NCBI GenBank assembly: GCA_025449725.1 | Contig: JANWIU010000043.1 | Span: 1 to 38,139, forward strand | From: Pseudobdellovibrio sp. | GTDB lineage: Bacteria; Bdellovibrionota; Bdellovibrionia; Bdellovibrionales; Bdellovibrionaceae | Length of the DNA stretch: 38,139 nt | Direction: 5' to 3' | In this document: piece by piece, positions 8,201 through 15,191 of the stretch | How positions within the stretch are numbered: position 1 is the first letter of the stretch | How the letters are laid out: each line of letters opens with the position of its first letter | Position numbers and translations under genes: made by a program | The notes under the pieces: generated by a model | Database searches by the model: none | Told to the model about the DNA's origin: nothing | The model's input: the letters and a program-made list of their open reading frames with translations, nothing else

Positions 8201-8872
8201 GGAGAGCTGGAGTTTAGAAATGTATTTTTGCGGTATGCGGAACACCTGCCATTTGTTTTGAAGAATGTAAGTTTTAAAATTCAGTCTGGAAGCCGCGTTG
8301 GTTTGATTGGTCGCACAGGCTCCGGAAAATCAACAATCTTTCAAAGCGTGTATCGTTTTGTGGATATTGAGTCAGGGCAAATTTTATTGGACGGACAGCC
8401 TATTCATCAAATTCCGCTTAAGCGAGTTCGAAAAAACCTCGCAGTAATTCCGCAGGATCCGGCGCTGTTTATGGGAACACTAAGAAGCAATATTGACCGC
8501 TATAATCGGGTCAGTGATGACGATGTCTGGAGTGTTCTAAAGAAGGTTTCATTGGATCAGTTTGTTCGTCACCTGCCGAATCAACTTGATTTCAAAGTTG
8601 CTGAAAACGGCGCGAACCTGTCACAAGGGCAGCGGCAGTTAATTTGTCTTGCCCGGGCCTTGCTGATGAAAGTGAAAATTATTTTTCTGGATGAAGCCAC
8701 AGCCAGCGTAGATGTAGAAACAGATGCCGTTGTTCAAAGGGTTATTCGAGACTCTCTTGATGGAATGACTTTAATAACGATCGCACACCGGCTTTCAACG
8801 CTGGAAGGATACGACAAAGTCATTGAACTCAGTAACGGGGAAGTCGTGGTTGGCGAAAAGAGCTTAGTTTAA
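5249..8872 (+). CDS. MRP/ABCC-type full-length ABC exporter (TMD-NBD-TMD-NBD)
   Basis: This 1207-residue inner-membrane exporter carries two transmembrane domains (about 60-360 and 660-960) and two nucleotide-binding domains in one chain. NBD1 has Walker A GAVGAGKS (414-421), LSGGQ (508-512) and Walker B MDDPLSALD, with D533 where the catalytic Glu normally sits. NBD2 has Walker A GRTGSGKS (1021-1028), LSQGQ (1124-1128) and a normal LDEATASVD with catalytic E1149. One degenerate Asp-bearing site and one competent site is the hallmark of the eukaryotic-style ABCC/MRP family, which usually exports amphipathic anions and conjugates. The N-terminal Pro-Trp block resembles the lasso region of MRPs. 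Bacterial half-transporters are about 600 residues, so the full-length form is unusual. The start at 5249 lacks a clear ribosome site. Substrate unknown. Confidence 0.85.
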   Translation: MLLRSILFSHAEKLISIGKNRVIQAEDRLELADGLNPRRLPWDESIIDWSDKKNFLLTLLRSSRKNLTRAFLFQVLGSLFSFATPFVVHAFVSRLQAGSFSQQDINELCLIALGFGICGLGNGISIQHYFYQTLVFNQISTNLVNKKIFQHSLKLSSAGKNKYQVGDIVNYMSSDSDAIADGAITSIDLTNSVIMSIGCTAALFYFLGWSAVVAVIVMALLIPVTGKLSKSFMHLEDEMMGFRDKRLTLMTQLLNAMRVVKYFVWEKSVHHEVSEVRSKEVGARTKLAQAEIAWGLIYTSVNSVVLFSALLTHTLRGQNVDMALIFTCISIFGIMEDQFGSLSRFISRFINILVSADRITKFLKSDTLADVHHNKLSSAAIEFKDVDFYYDENKKILSKLNLKLEHGKSLAVVGAVGAGKSTLLGLLLDEYLPKGGEVLFSKAQPSRAYVPQDAYIINATLRENIIFGKAGVSEDDVKLALKLSALEFDLLALPSGLDTEIGEKGVNLSGGQKQRVSIARAILANTDLILMDDPLSALDPNTESYINDQLLFGAWQEKTRIVVTHRLSAVSRFDQILFMDEGRHYLGTYDELIVSCEPFKRFVKTYEENAELERNSGIKKHAVEMVQSTGSAESGKLMVDEDRAIGAVEKSVYIKYLKALGGKPPKQKKVIILLFLAAVAVVSAPLLQKIWLSQSDKISDLTPLQVILIYGLLGLMTMIVTFVSNSFWAKRGIEAGKSFHDQMLSAILAAPIRFFDSTPVGRILQRFSRDVESVDIHLQWSFDHTIHALFHVTVSFLLIVTVLPVVMIFMIPIFFIYYNLQNSYRRVAREIKRLDSLARSPRYAHFKETLQGLSVIRAFGQSDWAMEQFYKKLTYSTEMSRTHYMVNRWFSTRLPLIGAAISTTTGLVIVFSSYKGLIGAGTAGLVTLYALDFWRHLNWGVRIFSDLESRMTSVERLQFYGDLPAEKNFQGHDALDVGDTWPRSGELEFRNVFLRYAEHLPFVLKNVSFKIQSGSRVGLIGRTGSGKSTIFQSVYRFVDIESGQILLDGQPIHQIPLKRVRKNLAVIPQDPALFMGTLRSNIDRYNRVSDDDVWSVLKKVSLDQFVRHLPNQLDFKVAENGANLSQGQRQLICLARALLMKVKIIFLDEATASVDVETDAVVQRVIRDSLDGMTLITIAHRLSTLEGYDKVIELSNGEVVVGEKSLV

Positions 8873-9271
8873 ACCTAATGCCTTAGATAACTGCCAGTTT
8901 TGCGGATGATTTTTACCGCGCATCAAAGTTGTCAGATCAATGATAGAGCCATCATCGTAGTAACAAACTTTAAGTGGTGTCCCGCCAGCACTTGGGAAAG
9001 TGGCAATATGGCCAGGGTCACACATCGTAACTCCACGGCTGTAATCATAAATTGAAGCCGGCATATCTTCGATAGCAGCATCTTTATTTAGTAAATCAAT
9101 TGCACCGACAACTGAAGAGCCAAGCCTGCAAAGTCCGATTTGATCTAATCCCGTATCAAGCACGAAGAATTGGCCGTTAGCTACGCGGCAGGCGCGCATC
9201 TGAGGATTGCCGGCAGCCGAAGTTGAAAGACCGACTGTTACTAAGAGCATGAATAAACTTAAATTCTTCAT
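8864..9271 (-). CDS. Small secreted protein, DUF333-like repeat
   Basis: The 135-residue product starts with a Sec signal peptide (MKNLSLFMLLVTVGLSTSAAG) and is probably periplasmic. The mature part begins NPQMRACRVANGQFF and continues with GLCRLG, resembling the DUF333 pattern (NPA-x-C-x3-GG ... G-x-C-x-LPDG). Four cysteines in the mature part (in ACRV, LCRL, MCDP and VCYY) could form two disulfides. A second half (MCDPGHIATFPSAGGTPLKVCYYDDGSIIDL) loosely repeats the pattern. Its last 9 bases overlap the end of the convergent ABC exporter gene. Function unknown; DUF333 proteins are small secreted proteins of unclear role. Confidence 0.65.
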   Translation of the reverse strand: MKNLSLFMLLVTVGLSTSAAGNPQMRACRVANGQFFVLDTGLDQIGLCRLGSSVVGAIDLLNKDAAIEDMPASIYDYSRGVTMCDPGHIATFPSAGGTPLKVCYYDDGSIIDLTTLMRGKNHPQNWQLSKALGLN

Positions 9272-9361
9272 AGACCCACCCCAAAAATATATAAGTGCTT
9301 TATAGTGATTTTAAACTCAAAACACAAGCCGATTGATAAAACTTACAAGGGCAAAGCGGCC

Positions 9362-10561
9362 TTAATCTTCAATTAAAGCCTGGGGGAGCGATTTATCGGC
9401 TTTGGCGCCCAATTCATTGAGCTTTTCAACCTGAGTGATCAGGTTTCCACGGCCAGTCTGAATTTTGGTCATAACCTCACCATGAGTTTTTTGAACAGTC
9501 GAAAGTTGCATTCCAAGCCTTTCCAGATCGCTTACGATGCCCGCGAACTTATCGTACAGCTCGCCACCGCGCTTAGCGATTTCAAGGGCGTTTTGCTGTT
9601 GGCGTTCTTGCTTCCATAGCGAAGACACAGTTCGTAAGGTCGCTAACAAAGTTGTGGGGCTGACGATAGCAACGTTTTTTTCCCAGGCCATTTCAAAAAG
9701 GTCAGGCTTCAGTCTAAACGCTAAAGCAAAGGCGGGTTCTAAAGGCATGAACAGCATCACGAAATCCGGTGAAATTATATTTTCTGCTAAATGATATTTT
9801 CTGCCGGCCAGACCGTTCACATGTTCTTTTAATGATTCGATATGAGCCTGCGCGAAACGCTGACGATCAATATCATTTTCTGCAGAAACTGAAGCTTCGT
9901 AGGCCAGCAAGGTAACTTTTGAATCGACGATCAAATGCTTTCCATCCGGCAATTTTACAATGACATCCGGGCGGCTGATCTTACCATCGGCGTCTCTCAC
10001 GGTTTCCTGTGGGAAATACTCTTCGCCCTTACGAAGACCAGAACGTTCCAAAATGTTTTCAAGTATAAGTTCGCCCCAGTTGCCTTGGGCCTTGTTGTCC
10101 CCTTTAAGGGCCTGGGTCAGATTTTGAGCTTCGCGGCTCATCGTCATATTTAAGTCTACAAGCTTAGTGATTTCTGACTTGAGGTTATGGCGCTCCATAC
10201 GTTCTGTGGAATAGCTTTCTTCAACCCGTTTTTCGAAATCTTTTATTTTTTCTTTAAGCGGGTTCAATAAGCTTTCAATCTGCTTCATGTTTTGATCAGT
10301 GGCTTTAGAAGATGTTTGATCCAGCTTCGAAATCTTTTCGTCGAAAATTTTCTGCGCTAAATCTTTGAATTGCAGACTTAAAGTATTTTGAAGTGCGCTA
10401 CTTTCAGTTTTTGACTTTTCAATTGTGGATTGAGTGAGCTCAAATTTAGTCTTCCAGGTTTCGCTTTCAACGATAGCAACTGAAAGACGACGGTACAAAT
10501 ATAGCCCTGCCCCAAAAGCTCCAAGTAAAAAACTGCCAATTCCGATGCCAATTTGTTCCAT
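9362..10561 (-). CDS. rmuC: DNA recombination protein RmuC
   Basis: The 399-residue protein has an N-terminal membrane segment (about 4-24), a long coiled coil (about 35-150) and the RmuC nuclease-like domain (about 155-365) with WGELILENILERSGLRKGEEYFPQE, SRPDVIVKLPDGKHLIVDSKVTLLAYE and FVMLFMPLEPAFALAF. The DSK segment with the preceding Asp and Glu resembles a PD-(D/E)xK nuclease core. RmuC limits inversions at short inverted repeats. The start at 10561 gives the membrane anchor expected for the family. It is divergent from menA with a 60-base gap that probably holds both promoters. The nearest gene downstream on the same strand is the small secreted protein, 90 bases away. Confidence 0.93.
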   Translation of the reverse strand: MEQIGIGIGSFLLGAFGAGLYLYRRLSVAIVESETWKTKFELTQSTIEKSKTESSALQNTLSLQFKDLAQKIFDEKISKLDQTSSKATDQNMKQIESLLNPLKEKIKDFEKRVEESYSTERMERHNLKSEITKLVDLNMTMSREAQNLTQALKGDNKAQGNWGELILENILERSGLRKGEEYFPQETVRDADGKISRPDVIVKLPDGKHLIVDSKVTLLAYEASVSAENDIDRQRFAQAHIESLKEHVNGLAGRKYHLAENIISPDFVMLFMPLEPAFALAFRLKPDLFEMAWEKNVAIVSPTTLLATLRTVSSLWKQERQQQNALEIAKRGGELYDKFAGIVSDLERLGMQLSTVQKTHGEVMTKIQTGRGNLITQVEKLNELGAKADKSLPQALIED

Positions 10562-10621
10562 AACACTGCCCTTTGACTTAATTTCGACTTGTTCAGCCTA
10601 GCAAATGTTTGTTAATTTGTC

Positions 10622-11503
10622 GTGATGACAAATTTAAATGCCTGGATTTTAGCAGCCCGCCCCAAAACACTTACAGCTTCCTTAGTGCCTATTGTCTCAA
10701 CAGCAGGCCTGGTGCGGGGTTTAGGCTATGAGATGAATTGGCTTATCGTTGTTTTAGCTTTGCTTTCCAGCTTCTGTATTCAGATCGGCACCAACCTGGT
10801 GAACGATGCGATGGATTTCAAAAAAGGTGCTGATACAGAAACGCGGCTTGGGCCTAAGCGTGTAACTCAACAAGGGATTTTTACTTTTAGGCAGGTCATG
10901 ATGGCCGCCGGGTTATTTTTCTTTTTGGCTGCTTGCTTTGGAATTCCGCTGGTTTTGAAAGGTGGAATGCCGATTCTAATTATTGGACTGGTGTCGATCG
11001 CGATGGGATACGCCTACACCTCGGGCCCGGTACCGCTGGCGTATCACGGGCTGGGAGATTTATTTGTTATTTTGTTTTTCGGGTTGATTGCCGTTGGTGG
11101 TTTGTTTTTTCTTTTGACAGGAGAATACACCTGGCCGGCTTTTATTTTAGGATTGCAGATCGGCTTACTTAGCACCGTGTTGATTGCGATCAATAATCTT
11201 CGCGATATGGAAACCGACAAGTTGGTAAATAAAAAGACCTTGGCTGTCCGGCTGGGGCTTACCGGCGGAAGATACTGGATCGGCTTTTTAATTTTTGCGC
11301 CTTACATTGCGGGATACTATTGGGTAGTTTCGCAAAAATACTGGGTTTACTTTGCGACTATCATGGCGTTTCCGTTGGGGCTTAGTATTGCGAAAAAGAT
11401 TTTTAGAACCTCACCCGGTGTAGAGTACAACCGTTTTTTAGCGCAAGCTTCTGCCTATAGCCTGGTTTACAGTGTGCTATTGGCCATCGGGTTTCAAGTC
11501 TGA
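10622..11503 (+). CDS. menA: 1,4-dihydroxy-2-naphthoate polyprenyltransferase (MenA)
   Basis: This 293-residue UbiA-superfamily enzyme attaches a polyprenyl chain to 1,4-dihydroxy-2-naphthoate, giving demethylmenaquinone in the inner membrane. It has eight to nine membrane segments and two Asp-rich diphosphate-binding motifs: NDAMDFKKGAD (about 61-71) and NNLRDMETDKLVNKKTLAVRLG (about 190-211). The opening WILAARPKTLTASLVPIVSTAG is the typical MenA N-terminus. There are two possible ATGs in tandem-like context (MMTN, 10625 being the second codon). Its TGA overlaps the next ATG by one base (TGATG), so menA-menC-menE are translationally coupled. Confidence 0.93.
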   Translation: MMTNLNAWILAARPKTLTASLVPIVSTAGLVRGLGYEMNWLIVVLALLSSFCIQIGTNLVNDAMDFKKGADTETRLGPKRVTQQGIFTFRQVMMAAGLFFFLAACFGIPLVLKGGMPILIIGLVSIAMGYAYTSGPVPLAYHGLGDLFVILFFGLIAVGGLFFLLTGEYTWPAFILGLQIGLLSTVLIAINNLRDMETDKLVNKKTLAVRLGLTGGRYWIGFLIFAPYIAGYYWVVSQKYWVYFATIMAFPLGLSIAKKIFRTSPGVEYNRFLAQASAYSLVYSVLLAIGFQV

Positions 11504-12396
11504 TGAACATTTTAATTTCACCTTATGAACTTAAGAAAAAAGCTTCGGGTGAAATTCAGGCGGGAACTCTTATTAAAGTTATTGAAGACAGAAGCTTTGG
11601 CGTTGCTGACCTGTGCCCGCATCCGGATTTAGGCGATAGCGACTGGAGAAGCGAAATCGCAAAAGAAGGTCCGCTTTTTAAACGGGCGGTGCATTTAGCC
11701 AAGGAAGATCTTTCAGCCCGCAAAAAAAACATAAGTCTTTTGTTAAATCAAAAAATTCAGAATAATTTTTTGATTACGGATTATTCGCGGTCAGATTTGA
11801 ATGATAAAAAGTATTCTGAAAATATTTTAAAAATAAAAGGCGACAGCCGCGTTGAAATGCTGGCCGGAGCGTTAAACCGAGTGCAACAGAATATCATATT
11901 CCGAATCGACTTTAATGCGAAACTGAGTGCGGTGGAATTTGAGAAATTTTTGTCGCTTTTGGAAAGCCAGGCACGAGATAAAATTCAATACATAGAAGAC
12001 CCAACAGTTTTGCAGGCCCATTGGAAGGAGTGGAATTTAAGAATTCCACTGGCCAGCGACTGGCAAAAAACAAATAATTTGGAAATGGCGAAGTATAAAA
12101 TTGTAAAGCCGGCCAGAGAAGAAATTCCGTCGGACCCTTCAAATTGCATTTTTACTTCTGCAATGGATCACCCGGTCGGCGTAGCTCATGCTATGAGGCT
12201 GGCACAAACGCAACCGGCACATGTTTGCGGGTTTTCGACTTTAGAGATGTACGAATTGAACACCTTTAGTAAGTATTTTTTGATTGATGGAGCTTGGCTG
12301 GGATTTTCTGAACTTGCATTAAGCGATAGCGGAATCGGAATGACAGCTGAATTAAATAAACTTTACTGGGCGCGACCGGAAGAAGTCGTGCCATGA
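11503..12396 (+). CDS. menC: o-Succinylbenzoate synthase-like enolase-superfamily enzyme (MenC)
   Basis: The 297-residue protein is a compact and divergent member of the muconate-lactonizing/OSBS subgroup. It keeps the expected catalytic and metal-binding positions: K110-x-K112, D136-x-N138, E165-D-P, D186 and K202 in IVKPA. MenC dehydrates SHCHC to o-succinylbenzoate in menaquinone synthesis. The D-to-E spacing (29) equals that of E. coli MenC, while the capping domain at the N-terminus is shortened; family members are usually 320-370 residues. The context between menA and a MenE-like ligase supports the call. It starts one base before menA ends and overlaps menE by 4 bases (ATGA). Confidence 0.85.
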   Translation: MNILISPYELKKKASGEIQAGTLIKVIEDRSFGVADLCPHPDLGDSDWRSEIAKEGPLFKRAVHLAKEDLSARKKNISLLLNQKIQNNFLITDYSRSDLNDKKYSENILKIKGDSRVEMLAGALNRVQQNIIFRIDFNAKLSAVEFEKFLSLLESQARDKIQYIEDPTVLQAHWKEWNLRIPLASDWQKTNNLEMAKYKIVKPAREEIPSDPSNCIFTSAMDHPVGVAHAMRLAQTQPAHVCGFSTLEMYELNTFSKYFLIDGAWLGFSELALSDSGIGMTAELNKLYWARPEEVVP

Positions 12397-13532
12397 TTGA
12401 ATTTAAAAGTGGCCTCTGCAATCAGTTGCTGATTAACCCGCGGTTACCTGACGAAGAAAAAAAAATTTTAGCAGGGTTAAAAAATGCTTTCGAAAAAGAA
12501 TTCGGCGATAGAGATTATTTTTTAGTTCCAAGCTCCGGGTCGTCAAAATCGGCAGAACAAAGTGTAAAACTGATTGCCCTGCATTTAGAAAGTGTTTTGA
12601 ATTCCGCACGCCGGGCAAATTTTTACCTTAATGCAAAACAGGATAATAACTGGGGTCTATTCCTGCCGGAATTTCATGTGGCAGGTTTGGGCATCTTGGC
12701 ACGCGCTTATTTAGCGCGAGCAGAAGTCAAAAAATTTACTTTTTCGGTTGAAGATTTTGCCGCAAATATTTCTATGCATCAGGTAAGTTTTTTATCTTTA
12801 GTGCCTGCGCAGATTTTTGATTTAGTTAGCGCAGGAATTCGCGCACCTGCATCGGTAAAAAAAGTTTTTGTTGGGGGCGGCTTTTTAAATCCTTTACTAA
12901 AGACACAAATTGCACAGCTTGACTGGCCCGTAACTGAAACCTATGGAATGACCGAAACCGGTTCTATGGTAGCTGTAAGAGAGGGCACTAAGCCCTATTT
13001 TGAATTGATGCCGGGAGTAAGTGCCAAAGTTGAAGAAGATTTATTATCGCTTCGCTGTGATTCGTTACTATCCGCAACTGTACAAAAGAGCGGGGATGAA
13101 GTTTCTGTTGTTAAGTTTGACCGAGGTGGTTGGCTTAAGACGGATGACGTAGCCGTAATACATGAAACAGAAAGTACAACTTATTTAGAACTGTTGGGGC
13201 GGAAGTCAGATTATATTAAAATTTTGGGCGAAGGAGTTTCGCTCAGTGAATTACGAAGCAAGTTGCAAATAGCCGGAACCGGTCTGGGCATTGATTCACG
13301 AAGTTATGAAATTGTGGCGGGGGAGCACCCGAGGTCCGGGTATCAGCTTGTTTTGGTGGTTGAAGATAGAATTCCTGAAATACTGCGGCAGGACCTCGTG
13401 AATTTGTTTAATAAGTCCAGCCGGCCGTTTGAAAGAATAAGTAAGGTCCTTGTTTTGAGACAAATACCCAGGTCTGAGCTGGGAAAGTTGAAAACAGCCG
13501 AATTGAAAAGTATAATTAAAGACGCCGAATAG
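12393..13532 (+). CDS. menE: o-Succinylbenzoate-CoA ligase-like adenylate-forming enzyme (MenE)
   Basis: The 379-residue ANL-superfamily protein activates o-succinylbenzoate to its CoA thioester. Visible motifs are the A5-type ETYGMTETGS, the hinge block GWLKTDDVA ... LGRKSDYIKILGEGVS, and the C-terminal catalytic Lys region RSELGKLKTAEL. It is short for MenE (about 450). The AMP-binding P-loop is reduced to SSGSSKSAEQSVKL, without the usual TG-x-PK, so the loop is degenerate although its serines remain. Other ANL enzymes are possible, but the location directly behind menA and menC favours MenE. The menD, menF, menB and menH genes are not in the window. Confidence 0.82.
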   Translation: MIEFKSGLCNQLLINPRLPDEEKKILAGLKNAFEKEFGDRDYFLVPSSGSSKSAEQSVKLIALHLESVLNSARRANFYLNAKQDNNWGLFLPEFHVAGLGILARAYLARAEVKKFTFSVEDFAANISMHQVSFLSLVPAQIFDLVSAGIRAPASVKKVFVGGGFLNPLLKTQIAQLDWPVTETYGMTETGSMVAVREGTKPYFELMPGVSAKVEEDLLSLRCDSLLSATVQKSGDEVSVVKFDRGGWLKTDDVAVIHETESTTYLELLGRKSDYIKILGEGVSLSELRSKLQIAGTGLGIDSRSYEIVAGEHPRSGYQLVLVVEDRIPEILRQDLVNLFNKSSRPFERISKVLVLRQIPRSELGKLKTAELKSIIKDAE

Positions 13533-13550
13533 AGATACAGGGGCAAATTT

Positions 13551-13865
13551 ATGGGAAGTCCTAGTAAAACACCATGGGAAGTAGGAGCCGTTTTGGTTTG
13601 TTCCAAATGCGGTGCGAAGTTTAATCAGCCGAATTCTGCTGAAGAAACCAAATCCGAAGTTAGAAAGTGGCAAAAGGCCAACGACACTCAAGAGAAAATA
13701 AGAGTAATTGTTTCGGGTTGCCTCGGAGTCTGTTATCCCGAAAAACAAACCTTCACCTTTATGCCCGTCAATGGCCCGACAGAAGTGTTCACTACGGAGC
13801 TGGGAAAAGACCTACTTGTGTCTGAGGTTAAGAATCTTATTGCGTCGAAATTATCTGAAAAGTAG
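13551..13865 (+). CDS. Small cysteine protein, thioredoxin-like [2Fe-2S]-ferredoxin type
   Basis: The 104-residue cytoplasmic protein has two Cys pairs, C17-x2-C20 in VCSKCGAKF and a C-x3-C in SGCLGVCYPEKQTF. The second pair followed by a Tyr-Pro turn resembles the C-terminal half of thioredoxin-like [2Fe-2S] ferredoxins, but the first pair has zinc-ribbon spacing, so binding of zinc rather than an iron-sulfur cluster is possible. It begins 18 bases after menE, with AGGGGC upstream, and is probably in the men operon. A link to quinone biochemistry is only positional. Confidence 0.6.
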   Translation: MGSPSKTPWEVGAVLVCSKCGAKFNQPNSAEETKSEVRKWQKANDTQEKIRVIVSGCLGVCYPEKQTFTFMPVNGPTEVFTTELGKDLLVSEVKNLIASKLSEK

Positions 13866-13935
13866 TTCTAAAGTCTAGGTCAGTAAACAGTAAAACATTC
13901 ATGACAGAATAGCAGTTATAGCGCAGACTGATTTA

Positions 13936-14859
13936 ATGCAGATTAAGTTTTGGGGTGTGCGTGGATCTATACCGCACTCATTAGATACTTCAGGATGGGT
14001 TTCACACTTTGAAAAGTTAATGCAAGACTTTTTTTCTGAAGGTTTTAAATCTGCATCAGACATTCAATCTTTTATAAAAAGCAAATCGCCGGTTGAGATC
14101 GGCGGCTTCGGAGTGGCAACGACTTGTGTTGAGGTCTCCGCTGGAAATCAATCGATAATAATTGATGGTGGTAGCGGCATCAAAGCATTAACGGAAGTAA
14201 AAGACGAATATCATATTTTGATAAGTCACTTTCATTTGGATCATATTTTAGGGTTGCCATTCTTCCTGCCGCATTACAAAGAAGGCTGTAAAATTCACTA
14301 TTACTCTGCTCATCAGGATACTGAGTCTGTTATTAAATCACTTTTTAAAAAACCGATGTTCCCGGTTAGTTTCGGGAATTTACAGGCCGATATTAAGTTT
14401 CATACGTTGAGAGTTTACGAAAAAAACGATGTTAACGGTTTTACTGTGACGCCTTATCAGACGGATCATCCCGATCTTTGCTTTGGGTTCAAAGTAGAAA
14501 AGGGCGGAAAAGTTTATTCGCATGCAGTGGATAATGAAGCTGTACGCTTAACAAAGGCAGAGTTGGGGCGCGACGCCGGCTTGTATGAGAACTCTGACCT
14601 GGTTTACTTCGATTCGCAGTACGACGAAGACAGTATTGATACTAAAAAGGGTTGGGGCCATGGAACTAGTCATCGCGGCTTTGAAGTTTGTAGTGAGTTT
14701 GGCGTTAAACAAATACTTTTTGCTCACCATGATCCTGGTTTTTCTATCGAAGATTCTCTTGGGCAACAGAAAAAAACAGAAGAGCTGTTCAAAAAAAAAT
14801 ACAGCCATTTAAAATGTAAATGGCTGTATGCATATGAAGGCTTAGTTATTAAAATTTAA
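13936..14859 (+). CDS. Metallo-beta-lactamase-fold hydrolase (GVRGS-type phosphodiesterase-like)
   Basis: This 307-residue enzyme has the MBL fold. It opens with MQIKFWGVRGSIP, as in PhnP-like and cyclic-phosphodiesterase-like hydrolases, and has the metal motif H98-x-H100-x-D102-H103 (SHFHLDH). Later ligand candidates are YQTDHPD, VDNEAV and the C-terminal FAHHDPG. The D/H set suggests a two-metal (Zn or Mn) site; substrates in this subgroup are often cyclic nucleotides or phosphodiesters, but the sequence does not say which. No signal peptide, so cytoplasmic. The start has no good ribosome site. Oddly, its last 20 codons contain an intrinsic terminator working on the opposite strand (14791-14829). 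Confidence 0.82.
   Translation: MQIKFWGVRGSIPHSLDTSGWVSHFEKLMQDFFSEGFKSASDIQSFIKSKSPVEIGGFGVATTCVEVSAGNQSIIIDGGSGIKALTEVKDEYHILISHFHLDHILGLPFFLPHYKEGCKIHYYSAHQDTESVIKSLFKKPMFPVSFGNLQADIKFHTLRVYEKNDVNGFTVTPYQTDHPDLCFGFKVEKGGKVYSHAVDNEAVRLTKAELGRDAGLYENSDLVYFDSQYDEDSIDTKKGWGHGTSHRGFEVCSEFGVKQILFAHHDPGFSIEDSLGQQKKTEELFKKKYSHLKCKWLYAYEGLVIKI
14791..14829 (-). terminator. Intrinsic terminator of the minus-strand 14860-15084 gene, inside the MBL coding sequence
   Basis: A perfect 13-base inverted repeat (ATACAGCCATTTA at 14799-14811 and its complement at 14817-14829, loop of 5) is preceded on the plus strand by nine A's (14791-14799). Read on the minus strand it is a stem-loop followed by a run of U, about 30 bases beyond the stop of the small membrane protein gene. 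Confidence 0.75.
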
Positions 14860-15084
14860 TTATAAAATTTCAAATGGGCTTTTGCTCTGGTGTGAACTGG
14901 CTTTGATTCTTGCCATCTGTTCGCGGTAATTTAATCGCATATTGAAAACGGTCATACTGCAAAAAAGTAAAGTCAGTCCGCTGACGACCAAAGTTCTATT
15001 TTCGTAATGAGCTACAGAATATAGCCCCATGACCGCATAAAGAAAGGGCCTGGATTCATAAAACATTTTTTCAAAGATATGCAT
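14860..15084 (-). CDS. Small membrane protein of unknown function
   Basis: The 74-residue product has one or two hydrophobic stretches (about 13-25 and 32-48: LVVSGLTLLFCSMTVF) followed by a basic, polar C-terminus (RLNYREQMARIKASSHQSKSPFEIL), so the tail is probably cytoplasmic. I do not recognise a family. Reality is supported by a strong ribosome site (AAAGGGGG, about 9 bases before the ATG) and by a matching intrinsic terminator shortly after the stop. It lies about 107 bases after the PBP1b gene on the same strand and might be read with it. Confidence 0.6.
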   Translation of the reverse strand: MHIFEKMFYESRPFLYAVMGLYSVAHYENRTLVVSGLTLLFCSMTVFNMRLNYREQMARIKASSHQSKSPFEIL

Positions 15085-15191
15085 TCAATCCCCCTTTAAA
15101 TATAATAGCAAATACAGAGGCAACTGAAACATAATTCAGCCCCGGTCTCAGATAGCGACGCTTATCATTTGAAATTATCAATTTGAAACAG

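Noticed and set aside
9350..9385. Hairpin at the 3' end of rmuC
   Set aside because: Stem of eight to nine pairs with a G-U but no U-tract following on the minus strand, so not called a terminator.
12197..12222. GGCAC elements within menC resembling a sigma-54 -24 box
   Set aside because: Lies inside coding sequence and has no properly spaced TTGC partner.
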